This document shows positions 1 through 11,372 of a stretch of 64,000 nt of DNA, one piece after another. Source of the DNA: Typha latifolia. Its lineage: Eukaryota > Streptophyta > Magnoliopsida > Poales > Typhaceae. The DNA lies in assembly GCA_019914945.1 (NCBI GenBank), contig CM034104.1, positions 8,854,046-8,918,045 of the forward strand. Reading direction: 5' to 3'. The position numbers and the translations under genes were made by a program. Below the pieces are notes generated by a model that saw only the letters and a program-made list of their open reading frames with translations, ran no database searches and was not told the DNA's origin. The stretch's first letter is position 1; each line of letters starts with the position of its first letter.

Positions 1-945
1 GATCTGGACCATTGGCACTCCAGCAAATGGTGATAGAGTCACTTCCTCACGTCACGCTTCAACCTTAGGTAGAGTTGTGTCCGCACGAGTTTTTTGAGGA
101 TTTTCTCCCACGTGGTCTTCTTCTTCCCTTCTTTTGGCCATGGATCTTGTTATAGCCATGGGTGGCCAAGGCTCCACTGGCTCTGATACAAGAATGATAT
201 GAACCAAACTTAGCTAGGATCAACCACAGGTGTAGGAAGATAGATTGTGTAGTCCGAGGAGAATATTCGTCAGATATTTTACCATCGTCAAACAATTATG
301 AAACTATTGGATTCGATCCATAACTTCCTGGCCTATGTTTTTGGTATTTACACCCTTCATTGATTTAGATCACTGCTAGGTGTAAAATATAGTGGAATCT
401 CGGTGGAAGGTTGGTGACGAGAAGTGATGGTAATGGTGGAGATGAAATGAATGTGGATTATGATAGGGGTTGCCCATAGGCTGTAGGGTGAAGGAAAAGG
501 AGGGAGAAGTGAGTTGGAGTCCTAAGGAGGGAGGGTCCGACCAAGGGAGGCTAGGGGTAAGCGGTGTTGATGGTGCACGGCTAGGGTTTGAGGGGGGAGG
601 GAGAAATTTTCAATCTAGAGGGGAGAAGAAAAGATAACTTGATAATTTCATTCATAATCCCTAATGAGGTTGCCATCCACATTATGTATTGGTTGCTAAT
701 CTAGCTAAAACAACCCATAATCTCGTCCCAATACAAGCACCCTTGTCGAGAGTGTTCAAACGTACTTGAGAGGCATTTGAACGCGCTCTGAGTGGTCTCT
801 GTATTTGTGAACGAAGTTGTCGAACACAGTTTGAGCATTCTTTGTCTTTGCAAAAGCACTCAGGTATTTGAACTTTCGAACACACATGCTAGAAACTTAT
901 TTTCTAAGAAAAACTAGAAATTACACAAAAAATGGAACCACAAGT
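1..945 (-). mobile_element. Partial Ty3-type LTR retrotransposon: 5' LTR and start of gag
   Basis: Read on the reverse strand, this is the 5' end of an LTR element. The LTR lies at about 195-945, followed by a primer-binding site at about 179-190 (reverse complement of TGTATCAGAGCC) and a short gag start running off the left edge. The terminal part of the LTR (195-360) resembles the LTRs of element Y (48499 onward and 56906-57725), including the phrase around 'tatgtttttggtattta'. The middle carries degenerate GTTCGAAC-type motifs at 745-870. The distal LTR boundary near 945 is not sharp and no target duplication can be tested, because the other end lies outside the window. Confidence 0.6.
52..159 (-). 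pseudogene. Gag N-terminus of the leftmost Ty3 element (truncated)
   Basis: A 35-codon reading frame starts 20 bases after the primer-binding site. It begins MAITRSMAKRREEED, closely matching the gag starts of the other Ty3 elements in this window (MTTTRSMAARRDDEEE at 39751, MPSTRSIASR at 56873). It ends at a TGA at 52-54, so it is a broken or truncated gag. The assignment rests on its position after the PBS and on the shared N-terminal pattern; nothing else of gag is in the window. Confidence 0.5.
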
Positions 946-1109
946 CAAATCCTAACCCAATGCCCCTTTGGTGATTTGGCTAACCTCCTCATCCTGTTCG
1001 TAATAGTGTGTGATTGAATGATCGCACTTGTGTATGAATTCTACAAAAATCTCTCACCACCGAGCACTGGGTCCTCTGCCCCTCCTTGCTTCATCTGCTT
1101 GGAGCACCT

Positions 1110-1500
1110 CTGCTGGGCTTCCTCAAAGTCAACACCAATGGTTCCTTTTCATGTCCAATGAAACTAGTGGGGCGAGGTTCATCTTGTGTACCTCACTAGA
1201 TTCCCCGATCTATGCGGGCTGTCGGCACCCATTCCACATTGGCAGCTGAAGCTATTAGTCTTTGTAAGGCTCTTTGCTTCCTTCACCAGCGTGGATAACT
1301 CACCTCATCATAGAAATTGACTCTTATGCTCGTCAACATTTTGTAGGGCCACCATCTGGCTCCTGAGGCATCTACTGCTATTATTGATGATTGTCTATAT
1401 TTTTTATTTGTTTTTCCTTTTTTGTTTATCAACTACATCTACTGTGAGGCTAATTAATTGGCTGACTGGCTTGCAAATTATCGTTCCAAAAATCCTACTT
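1110..1500 (+). pseudogene. Relic of a LINE RNase H domain
   Basis: Translating in shifting frames gives the ordered landmarks of the plant LINE RNase H domain. These are VNTNGSF near 1133 (canonical TDGS, with D changed to N), AEAISLCKAL near 1248, LIIEIDSYA near 1305 (the E-x-D-S catalytic motif), and YCEAN followed by LADWLAN near 1440-1480. At least two frameshifts and several stops interrupt it. No upstream reverse transcriptase or poly(A) tail is visible, so it is an old fragment. Compare the RNase H of the much better preserved LINE at 9329-15497. Confidence 0.6.
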
Positions 1501-2404
1501 GGACTAAAATGCCTAACCCTATTAGGTTTGGAAAAAAAATTAAGAATCAAAGTTCAAGAACAAAACAAGTAGAAGAAAGAGATTCAAATGCTAGTCAAAC
1601 TCTAAAAAAATCAACTATCAAATCGAAAAATGAAAACCAAGTAAGAGAAGAAACTTAAAGGCAAGAATGAATAGTAACATAATAGTGGAGATAGGATTCC
1701 TAGACTGACTAGGCTTAGAGAGATGGAAAATACAAACCTGAGTCGAAGTCAAAAACCAAAATAGATTTAGTTTAGGAAAACCAAATCTTACTTGGTTTAG
1801 AAAAACTAATTTAGAATCCCACTGGAAAATCAAGACCAAGTAAGAATTAAAAATTCTGGAAGGAAAACTAAAGCATGACAAACACACCACATTTTTTTAA
1901 CATAGAAAATCCATCTCAGATGGAGAAGAAAAAAATCCTGAACTCACCTAAAATCGATTTATCTATTTCACGAAACAATAGAAATAAGACTTAATTTCAA
2001 CCCCTCCTAACACTCCAATTTTTTTAGGTGACCTCTTGAATAGAAGCTCCTTGATTAACTATTCTTTGAGGTAGAATGCCTTCTTTTGTTAAAGATCCGA
2101 GCTACGGATTAACTACTCAAATGCAATGTTTTGATGGTGATACTTCTAGATCATTCTTGATTGAAGCTCAAGCACTCAAACATATGAAGAAGTTCTCCTC
2201 ACACTTCAATGGAAATATGCTCCGTGTGGAAAGTAGAGAGCTTTCTGAGCTAACATTAGAAATTCCTTGAGTTCTGATATGATCTGGGTTAGATCGGGCT
2301 AGGTGACGTTGGACTCACTCAATCGAGTCAATTATCTTAGCTTATTTGATTTCTATTTCAATTGCGTCATTTTCTATTTTGATTGTCCTTTATTATTTCA
2401 GCTG
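1501..2404. other. No gene recognised
   Basis: This AT-rich stretch has only short reading frames of low complexity. A few asparagine/lysine-rich frames occur near 1500-1890, but none matches a family I recognise. Flanking features are a LINE relic on the left and a copia solo LTR on the right, so it is most likely degraded repeat sequence. Confidence 0.5.
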
Positions 2405-2409
2405 GTTAT

Positions 2410-4070
2410 TGTTAGTCCTATGGTCTCAACGGATTACTATTTGAGTTTGATGATAATAAACAAATAAATTAGTTATATTATTTTAATTAACTAAATAAGT
2501 TAAAATAATAATTATTAATTGAGAAGCTTTTCACTTTAATGTAAAAATGGAATTAGTTCTAATCATGTGTTAGTATTTCGGGCATAATTTTTAATTATTA
2601 TATGATATCAATGTGATTCTTTTTTATTTGAAAATAAGACTCATTTATCAAGTTTTAGTTTTCACAAGTTTTAGTTCTCACGTTTTAGTTTTCACACTTA
2701 TGCCACAATTTAAAGATTTTCAACTTATCTTCTGACAGCAAAGTCCAATATGGACTTTCAAATACATTCAAAATAGTCAACAAATAAAATTGAAAACACA
2801 AATACATTCAAGGTGTGTAAGAACTCCTAAAGAGTCTGATTTACAAATAAATCTCACTAAGAAAAAGAAAGAAGAGAGAAAAAAAACTTGTCAAGTGAAA
2901 GCTTCTCTTTTTCTCCAATATGGACTAAATTAGATTGCTCTCTTTTATTTCTTTTAATTTGCCTCTAGAATTCTTCCTTCAACATGAGGTATGAACCTCA
3001 TTTTATTGGCTTGAGAAGGCTCTTTGTTATTTGCAGTAATTCAAAATAATGAAGATCATTTTGCAAAGTATTTAATGTGTGCAGATTTTAGACAAATATT
3101 TTTCTCTATTTTGCAGCACTTTTTTGACTGCTAAAATAGTCAAATTGGACTTTGCTGTCAGAAGATAAGTTGAAAATCTTTCCACTGGTTTCACAAGTTT
3201 TAGTTTTCACAAGTTGAGAATCTTTCCACTGGTTTTCCAATTTGACTATTTTAGCAGTCAAAAAAGTGCTACAAAATAGAGAAAAATATTTGTCTAAAAT
3301 CTGCACACATTAAATACTTTGCAAAATGATCTTCTTTATTTTGAATTATTGCAAATAACAAAGAGCCTTCTCAAGCCAATAAAATGAGGTTCATACCTCA
3401 TGTTGAAGGAAGAATTCTAGAGGCAAATTAAAAGAAATAAAAGAGAGCAATCTAATTTAGTCCATAGTGGAGAAAAAGAGAAGTTTTCACTTGACAAGTT
3501 TTTTTTCTCTCTTCTTTCTTTTTCTTAGTGAGATTTATTTGTAAATCAGACTCTTTTTACACACCTTGAATGTATTTGTGTTTTCAATTTTATTTGTGAA
3601 GAAGGTAGAAAAACCTTCGTAGTTTGTGAGTGTAATATCGGGTAGATCTCTTGAAAGAAGTCGGTAGACGTTTAGACTTAAACCAAAGGTTGTTTTGAAA
3701 GAAGATTTTGGGAGATAATTGTTTTGTGTAAAGGTTTCCAGCACCTTGATAAGTTAGTAGTATATGCCTTTTAGTGCAATGTGAATTCTAAAGAAAGAAA
3801 CCTTGAAGAGTGGACGTAGGCATTGGCCTAACCACTATATATCTTGGTGTCATCTGTCTTCTTTTCTTTCCTTATTTCATTTAAGTTTTCATAGCATAAT
3901 CATACACATAAGCATAAAGTTATCTATTTGTGTTCTCTTAGTTTACATAAACCTTGGAATTTCTTATTATCATTATAATTTGTGTTTAAACTTGCATAGT
4001 GGATTTTTATCTTTTTATTAGTTTGTAAACCCAATTCACCCTCCTCTTGGGTTGCCTAGTCGGGCTAACA
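2410..4070 (+). mobile_element. Solo LTR of a copia-type (SIRE-like) element
   Basis: The sequence starts TGTTAGTCC and ends GGGCTAACA. It is bounded by a perfect 5-bp duplication, gttat, at 2405-2409 and 4071-4075. The 3' end carries the phrase around 'caattcaccctcctcttggg', typical of SIRE/Maximus copia LTR ends. No internal region is present, so this is a solo LTR left by recombination between two LTRs. At 1661 bp it has been enlarged by an internal inverted repeat (2779-3600). Confidence 0.8.
2779..3600. repeat. Large inverted repeat inside the solo LTR
   Basis: The left arm (about 2779-3146) and right arm (about 3238-3600) are reverse complements over roughly 365 bp. They differ by a small number of substitutions and short indels, with a spacer of about 90 bp. 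The spacer itself contains a smaller copy, in inverse orientation, of the 2706-2740 sequence. A transcript crossing it would fold into a long hairpin. Confidence 0.85.
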
Positions 4071-4075
4071 GTTAT

Positions 4076-4914
4076 GATTTAAGTTATTCATTAGTCAATT
4101 TTGTCAAGTCAGGTCAGCCTCCCTTAAATATTGTGGAGTGCAATTAGGTTGAGCATGAAAGATTCAATTGACCTTCTCCCTATATCTCTCTTCCTCTCTT
4201 TTGTGCCTCACTTCTCCTTCCCTCAAACCCAAGCCACCACCCTAGCTAATGCTGCAGGCTCTCCTACGACGAGGGTTGTCCACACTCTCCCCTCTCATAT
4301 AAACCAACTATAGCTACCACACGCCATCATCCCTACTATGCATCCAATAAAACTCTTATCGTCAGCCACCTCCACCGCCACTAACACCACAGGTCAAATC
4401 CTTCATCCATATTAGACCCTGATAGATTGTGAATCCAAATAGGGCCATTACGTAGGCCACCATGCTCAGCATGAACAACACATTCTTGGAGATATCATGG
4501 AGGCTCCCCAAGTCACCACAAGAGAGCACATCACCACTAACGACCAACAAAGGCCATAGGGGTGCCATAGGCTCTAGTTGGCTGATAGAGTTAGATCAAG
4601 ATTCAATTCATTCAATAATTCTCAAACTGGTCCGACCCAATGCCATTGTCGTCTCCTCCCGTCAATTGGTCAAAAGTATTCCTCTTCATGAGACAAAGCA
4701 TTTGGGATTGTCTTTTGGTGCCTTCATGGCTGGATTTGTCAGGCGACTCATCACCTTGTCTGCCGGCCATGCTGTGGGGCTTGATCGTAGTCGGTTACCT
4801 CAGTTAGTAGTATGCCACCTCATGTGGATTGTGTGCATCGCATGGGCGGATTTGTGTGGTCAACTAGGTTCATCGGAGGTCATGACTGCCGGTGACCCCT
4901 CCCCTCTCTCATCG
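4076..4914. other. Degenerate sequence with an LTR shred
   Basis: Positions 4130-4440 match, imperfectly, the LTR remnant at 30365-30900: a CT-rich leader followed by 'catcatccctactat' and 'cagccacctcca'. The remaining 4440-4914 contains an open frame with no recognisable domain. This was the insertion site of element A, and the interrupted sequence resumes at 16332. I see no gene here. Confidence 0.45.
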
Positions 4915-4919
4915 TGGAG

Positions 4920-5832
4920 TGATACGATCTCCCCTTTTAGGCCAAGGCTCGATCTATTCCGATTTTCAAATCTGGATAGGATCTAACATGGAATTTTAGA
5001 AATAGATCCTGAAAGATTCCATCATTGGAACGAATATGATATTTTGTAGCTCCGAAAAGAGCTTTCCAATAAATCAAGTTTCAGGCAAATCGGATGTTGG
5101 GATCTTGAGATATCGTTCGATTAGTGAATGAACGTCAAAGGGGTCTATCTTAGGATCCGTGGATGGAGGCACGAGATCCTAGATGATGGTGGATGGTGGT
5201 GGACCGGCGTTAATAGGGCGGCACCGGTAAATAAGTGGTGGTGGAAGGGTTATGGGCGATGGAAGAATTAGGGCAAAGTGATAGATAGATTGGAAAAATG
5301 GCTAAGGGTCTAGGGTGATTGGCCGGTCAAGTGAGGTTAGAAGCAGCGACGCCGGGGAACGAGAGAACGGGAGAGAAGAAGACGAAGGAGACAAGGCAAA
5401 ACTCAATTCATTCAATAATCATTCCATGGTTTCCATCCACACCTTTAGAGGCTAACCAAATAATTCAAAAATGACAATTATTAACCCTAAACAGTACATT
5501 TTCGCCGACAGCGTTTGAACGCGCCCGATCGCGTTCGAACGCACATATTTCACACTTCTCTGGATGTACGAACGCGATGCAGGTGTTCGTAGGCGCGTTC
5601 AAACCTGGCATTTGAACAGACATTTCACATTCTCTGGATGTGTGAACCTAATGCAAGCGTTCACAAGCGCGTTCGAACACACTCCACCCGCGTTTGAACG
5701 CACTCCACCCGCATTCGAACGTGACATACAAAAAACTTATTTTTTAAGAATTAAACACTAAAACAAGAAACAAAGACACCCCTAATGTGTACCCATGCTC
5801 GAGACGACATCGGTGAAGTCCGAATCATATCA
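4920..5832 (-). repeat. 3' LTR of element A
   Basis: On the plus strand it runs from TGATACGATC to CATATCA. The internal side is followed by the purine-rich end of the element (read in reverse, before 'ccaccacgcttccgcaacc'). It includes a GTTCGAAC cluster at 5505-5725. Its partner is 9257-9328 plus 15515-16331 (889 bp without the LINE, against 913 bp here). Confidence 0.85.
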
Positions 5833-5939
5833 ATCCACCACGCTTCCGCAACCTTGTCCTCAAGGTTTGAAATTGGGGAAGTGATCCATGATACCTAACT
5901 CTAGCTCCCAGGTAGACTTGTTAGTGGGCTTTCCAAGCC

Positions 5940-7130
5940 ACTCGATCAGCACTTCGGTCTCCAGTCTGGATCCATGGCGTCTTCTCCTATGGAGTAAGAC
6001 TTGAATCGGTTCAGTTGTGCCATCTTCCTCATTAGTTCAGGCAAGGCCAAACCCACCACATGGTTAGGCCAGATCTGGGCCTTCAATGCAGATGCACGGA
6101 AAACCGAATGGATCCTAGTCCCCTCAGGTAGGTCGAACTGGTAAGCTACTGAATTGATTCGTTGTAGCACTCGGTACGGACCATAGTACGTGTGACCCAA
6201 CTTTTGGTTCAAAGTTGGCCTCAATGTGGATTGCCGGTATGGTTGAGCTCAAACGAACACCACACCTCAAACTCTCGCTCACGCCGGCCTTTGCCATGAG
6301 TCTGCTTCATTTAGTTTTGGGCTGTTGCTAGGTGCACCTTGAGCCGTCTCAAGGTTTCATCTCGATCAGCAAGTTCCAAGTCGAGCTCGGTCCAATCCGC
6401 CGCTGCGAGTCTATCAGAGGCACACAAGACAGGGGAAGTGCGCCCATAAACCACCTCAAAGGGGGTTATGCCGATGCTAGAGTGATTAGCGGTATTGTAT
6501 GACCACTTGGCCCATGGAAGAAATTTGACCCAACCATTTGATCGGTCCGCCATAAAGCATCGCAAGTATTGCTCTAGTCCACGATTCACCACCTCGGTTT
6601 GGCCATCCGTCTCGGGGTGATAAGCTGAACTAAGGTTGACTTGAGTTCCTTGCAATCTAAAGAACTCAGATCAAAACTCACTGATGAATATGCGATCCCG
6701 GTCTGACATGATCATCCTAGGCATCCCATGCAAGCGTGCCACTACCCAAATAAAAATTTCAGCAACTTTTTTTGTTGAAAACGGGTGCGTCAATGCTATG
6801 AAATGAGCATATTTGCTCAGTCTGTCCACCACAATGAACACCACGGATTGTCCTCGAACCTCCGACAGCCCCTCAATGAAGTCCCTTGAGATGTTCTCCC
6901 AAATATGCTCCGGTATAGGCAGTGGTTGCCACAGCCCGCTGGGCTTGAGTGTCTCCGATTTGACTCGTTGGTAGATTTGGCATTCACACACATACTTCTT
7001 CACGTCTGTCTTCATCGCTGTCCATGTACAGTTTTAGGTCAGCCGCTTGTAGGTACATAATACTCCTTCATGACCTGCTATAGGAGTATCATTGAAGTAT
7101 GCTATCAATAGTCTCCGTAACTCTTCGTTC
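5940..7130 (-). pseudogene. Integrase and C-terminal region of element A
   Basis: Reading in reverse, a degraded zinc-binding region (GHEG, then CQIYQ in place of CxxC) precedes a core with all three catalytic acidic positions: ISRDFIEGL, MSDRDRIFISEF and HPETDGQTEVVNRGLEQYLR. A tryptophan codon between the second and third motifs has become a stop (about 6665). The C-terminal part (5946-6224) contains the GPYRVLQRI and IHSVFRASALK segments usual after Ty3 integrase cores, in a different frame. The integrase is therefore recognisable but not translatable as one product. Confidence 0.8.
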
Positions 7131-7161
7131 CCGGATACCTTGATCCGCTAGCGCTCGATTA

Positions 7162-7965
7162 CTAACCCGTCGTGCTCCTCATGCTCAGGGTGGCTTGATG
7201 GTTCTCTCTCAGCTCCTCTATTAGTTGGACTATATCACTATCCTCTACGCTAGCTCTCTGTAGATTTGAGAAGAAAGGAATGGTGGGTGCCAAGAAAGAA
7301 GTGAGTTCCCTTGCGTCCTTTACGTTTGGAAGTTCAAACAGCGGTTGACTTTCATCTAGCAACACTCTCTAGTCATTCCTCGAAAATGTCAATGTGATGC
7401 TTGTAAAATCAAATGTCACGGGCCCCAATCTTCGAAGCCATTGAGTCCCCAAAACAATGTTGGCACCTCACAAGGCCAACGGATAAAGATCCAATGTGAA
7501 AAATTGGTCTTGCACCTTCAACTCCACACCTCCACAAATAAAATCTGCCCACAATGTGGTGCCGTCTCCAATCATCACATCGAACCCTTCCATGGGTTTC
7601 AACTCAAGCCTAATGTTCCTAAGAAGCCTCTCGTCAATGAAGTTGTGGGTAGACCCCGTGTCGATCGAGATTCTCACTATAGTTGTCTTGATTAGACCGT
7701 TCACTTGCAAAGTCCTTGGTGCTGCTGTCCCGGAATAGGCATGGAGGGAGATCTCGGCCATCATGTCCTCCACAAGTCGCTCGTCAGCTACTCCTCCTCG
7801 CTGTCCAGCCATGCCCTCATCTTCATCTGCAATCATATCCTCAGCCTCCTCCAATCCGTCGATTAGCATCACCGATCTTATCGATTTAGCACAGCGATAC
7901 CCGAGTACAAACTTCTCATCACAACGAAAGCATAGGCCTTTGGCTCTTCGTACCTCCACTTGAGC
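7162..7965 (-). pseudogene. Zinc knuckle and aspartic protease of element A
   Basis: The reverse-strand frame at 7468-7959 includes a zinc-knuckle remnant (CFRCDEKFVLGYRC) and the retroviral-type protease active site DTGSTHNFIDERLL. The protease then continues to LYPLAL and, after a stop, VTFDF. Near 7320-7375 the sequence jumps to ELTSFLAPTIPFF, which in element C lies after RNase H. This shows directly that RT and RNase H were deleted. Compare the intact order in element C (24300-26550). Confidence 0.8.
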
Positions 7966-9215
7966 AGGTGTGAGTGCTCAACTTGGACCTTAAGGTGTGT
8001 ACTTCACATCTTGGGATGGCTTTAGGGGTGCTCGAGGAGGCAGCGTTGCAGCAGTGGTTCTTAGTACTCTAGTAACATTTCCTGCCGCTATGGTTGGTTG
8101 AGCTTGATTGCGGCTTCCTTGGCTCATCCAGTTTTGTTTCATATTACCTTCATGGCTCGATATTTGTCTTCCATGAGCACCGCATCTTCGAAGGCCTCCT
8201 TTAAGGTTCTAGGCCTTAAAGCCCTCACGTCGGCTTGTATGTCTCCCCGTAACCTGGAGATGAAGGTGCTGCAAAGTTGCTGATCCGTCCATGGGGGTTG
8301 GCATGGGCTACTTATCCTCTCAAATTTTTCTTGATATGCCCCAACCGTGGTCTTTTGCACCGTCTTTGAGAGGAGAGCATTGAAGTCTTCATATCTCGAC
8401 GCCCCAAATTGCCACGTGATATCGGCGCAGAAGTCAGCCCAAGTTTTGATAGCCTCACTGGCATTGGCTGCTAGAAGCCAATGAAGCACCGCATCTTCAA
8501 GGTGGAAGCTCGCAAGCGTCACCTTATATTCTTCTGCCGTACCCTGGTATGTGAAGAATTGCTTCACCCTATACAACCAATCGATCGGATCGCCACCTTT
8601 CAACTTGGGGAATTTGAGATGCATGATTTGCCCACGGATGCCATTGTCTCAATCCGAATCATGTCCAAGTTCTTGTCTAACCAGAGGAGGGTGCACCATG
8701 TATGGTTGATGATCCCTCTTTCGATTTTGCTTAACTTCCCGCGGTTCCTATTCGAATGCCTCGTCCACAAATCTAGATCTCCGAGGTGATCTCCATAGTG
8801 GTTCGCTCATCGAATGGGCTCACTTGCAACTGGGCCTATTGGAACCATCCTTGCTTGTCTCTGCCCATAAGGTGGTGGTAGCAGTGGCTCTTGTGCTTGC
8901 AAATTCTAAACTGGTGGCGGCGGGTTCATGGGAGTGGACTCACGTCTTAGAGTCGATGGTGCATTCCCGTTTGCCATGGCTTCCCTTGTCGCCCATAATT
9001 CCCGTATCATCTTCATCATCATCTAGTTGTTGATTGTTGATGGCCATTTGTTCAGAAAGAGACCCTAACATGGCTTGAACACTAGGTTCTTCTGTATTCT
9101 GATTTGATCTGGCGGTTCCGCGGGTGGAAGTCCCCGCAACCATTTCCCCCTACTCTATTGGGAGAATCTCTTCTTCCTCATCTCCCCGTGCAGCCATGGC
9201 TCTGGTTGTCATCAT
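7966..9215 (-). pseudogene. Gag of element A
   Basis: Reverse-strand gag. It begins near 9213 with an MTTRAMAARGDEEEE-type start, hits a stop, and resumes at 9143. The capsid-like core at 8139-8624 has KGGDPIDWLYRVKQFF, LASFHLEDAVLHW and LKEAFEDAVLMEDK, matching the gag of elements C and E1 closely. Frameshifts and stops break it. It is followed directly by the zinc knuckle and protease, as expected for a gag-pol element. Confidence 0.75.
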
Positions 9216-9241
9216 AGGAAGCGCGTGTCCGAGGAACGGTG

Positions 9242-9253
9242 GCTCTAATACCA
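9242..9253 (-). other. Primer-binding site of element A
   Basis: The reverse complement reads TGGTATTAGAGC, one change from the initiator-Met tRNA complement. It lies three bases inside the LTR edge at 9257 and fixes the element's orientation. Confidence 0.8.
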
Positions 9254-9366
9254 GCTTGATACGATCTCCCCTTTTAGGCCAAGGCTCGATCTATTCCAAT
9301 TTTCAGATCTCGACAGGATCTAACATGGTCTTCCTGTTATTGATTGCGGAAGAAGGAAGCTAGCAG

Positions 9367-11337
9367 ATGGGAATGGAGGTTCCACCGGCAACAACGGGAG
9401 GAGAAGATGTGCACCAGCGGAGGGCATCATCGTCGAAGGTGTCGGAGCCGGAGGAAGCAAACCAGCCCGCAGCAGGGCAAAGAAATCCAAAGGAGGCCAA
9501 CAGAACTTGGGCTTCAGTAGCGGCGGGGAGTAGATCAGGCCGTCGGAAACCGGGAGCAATACCGGAAGAGATCCTGGCAAAACTAAGAGACCAGTTGGAG
9601 GACAGCGTGGTGATCGACCCTGAGGTGCTGAAGACTTGCAGGAACAGATGGAAATTAGCACTCTTCGGAAGATTCCTGGGCAAGGGCCTACCGCTGGCCT
9701 GGCTGAAAGCCATGCTAGCAAAACTCTGGACAGGGATTGAAGGTTTCTCAGTCTCTGACATGGAGGAGGGATATTATGTCTTCAGATTCGAGAAAGCCGA
9801 GGACCTGGACCATGTGCTGATAAATGGACCATGGACAGTCCAAGGGCAAGTGCTCAACCTCATCCCATGGCGAAATAACTTCCGGCCGTCCCCGGAGGCT
9901 TTCATGACAGCACCGGTCTGGATATAGCTGCACAATCTCCCGCAGGAATACTGGGAACTGGAGGCTCTCATCCCAGTAGCAGCATTCTTTGGCAGACCGT
10001 TACGCGTTGATGAAACAACCCTAGACCACTCCAGAAGCCGTTTCGCTCGGGTGTGCATCGAGGTAGACCTTAGCAAACCTCTGAAAACAGCGGTATGGCT
10101 CGGACGAAAGGAAGAAAGGGTTGATCAAAGAGTGTAGTATGAAAGTCTCCCTAAATTCTGCTTCGCGTGCGGGAGGATCGGACATAAGGCTGAAGAGTGC
10201 GGCTTCTCGGCTACAGCGCAAAGGAAGGAGTCACCGGTGACCACAGACGGCGAGGGAGGAGGTGAACAGCGAAGTACAAACCCAAACCGGCAACAGGCCG
10301 ACAAGGAAGAGGACAGCGGATACTATGGACCTTGGTGCACCGTCCAAAGGAAGCCGCGGTGGCAGGCTACCCAGAGGGGAAAGCAACCCGGTTACGCATA
10401 CCGTACCTCGGCAAGCGATGGGAAAGATCAGGAACCCATGGGTAAGAAGAAAGAAGGGGAGAGAAAGCCAGGCGATCCGCATCAATTCCCACAGGGTTCC
10501 ATGGGACACGGCAAGGAAAGAAGGGCAAGACAGCACGGAGATGTCCATCAGCAGGCCGAAAAAGGAAGTAACCCGGAAGATGGTCTAGGTACAGGAAGAC
10601 GTCCCCATCGAACGCAAGAGTACCAAGCAGACCATGCGCACGCAGAGAAGATGAAGACGGGGGTAGGGGCGCAGCAAGGAGAAGGAAGAGCAAGGAAGGG
10701 TGCCTCGTACCAGAGGCCATGCACGGCACGTGGAGAAGGAATAAAAAATCAAACGGCGGGGCCCACGTCAAGTAAGAGAGCCAGTGATGAGAAGCAGAAG
10801 GAAGTACGGGTGGACGAGCCAGAAGACGACACCGATGCAGAACAATTAATGCCAGACGTGAGGGTTTCGGAAGGCAGAGAACCCAACTCGCCAGGTGTCG
10901 GGGAGGCGAGGGGAAAAACTGCAATGGTCCAAGGGATAACTGTCTTGTTGGGCTCAGGAGTCCAGAGGGCACAACGGTCAGCCTACGTCAAAACAAAGAA
11001 AAGTGCTGGCGGAGAGCGGTGGAACGCCAACGGCTATCCGACGCAGTTCGCCCAAGACGGACTGGTTACAGCAGGCTTCACCCCGACTGCTGCGAAACAA
11101 ACTAACCCACCGGGGAATCACGGCGAAACGGTGGCCAGAGTGAAGAGGTGCCTACTATCGGAAAACCGGGAGGAGGACGGCAAGGAAGGCGATGCCAGAT
11201 ACATGCAGCTTGCCCTGGTGGCAAACAAAGCTAATGAAACTCTCGGGGCAATGGAAATTGAGACGGAGCTGGAAGAGGAGAATACCAACAGAGGCGGGCA
11301 TGCCATACCCACCTCTAAGAGAGGCAGGTTGCACTAA
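9367..11337 (+). pseudogene. LINE ORF1, RNA-binding gag-like protein with zinc knuckle
   Basis: One frame runs the full 657 codons but has two in-frame TAG stops, at 9925-9927 and 10135-10137. The N-terminal third carries a DUF4283-like region (WKLALFGRFLGKGLPLAWLK, then EGYYVFRFEKAEDLDHVL and GPWTVQG), typical of plant L1 ORF1. A CCHC zinc knuckle (CFACGRIGHKAEEC) follows near residue 265, then a long basic, low-complexity tail. The product would package LINE RNA. The stops look like point mutations, so the copy is recently disabled. Confidence 0.9.
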
Positions 11338-11372
11338 CAGGCTGCCGGCCAGCCATCCCATAAGGTTTAACA

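Noticed and set aside
4462..4986. 174-residue ORF as a host gene
   Set aside because: Its end lies in the LTR of element A, no domain is recognisable, and no splice or promoter context is visible.
10237..11337. Separate gene of 366 residues
   Set aside because: It is in the same frame as the upstream LINE ORF1 and follows the zinc knuckle; it is the C-terminal tail of ORF1 after two premature stops.
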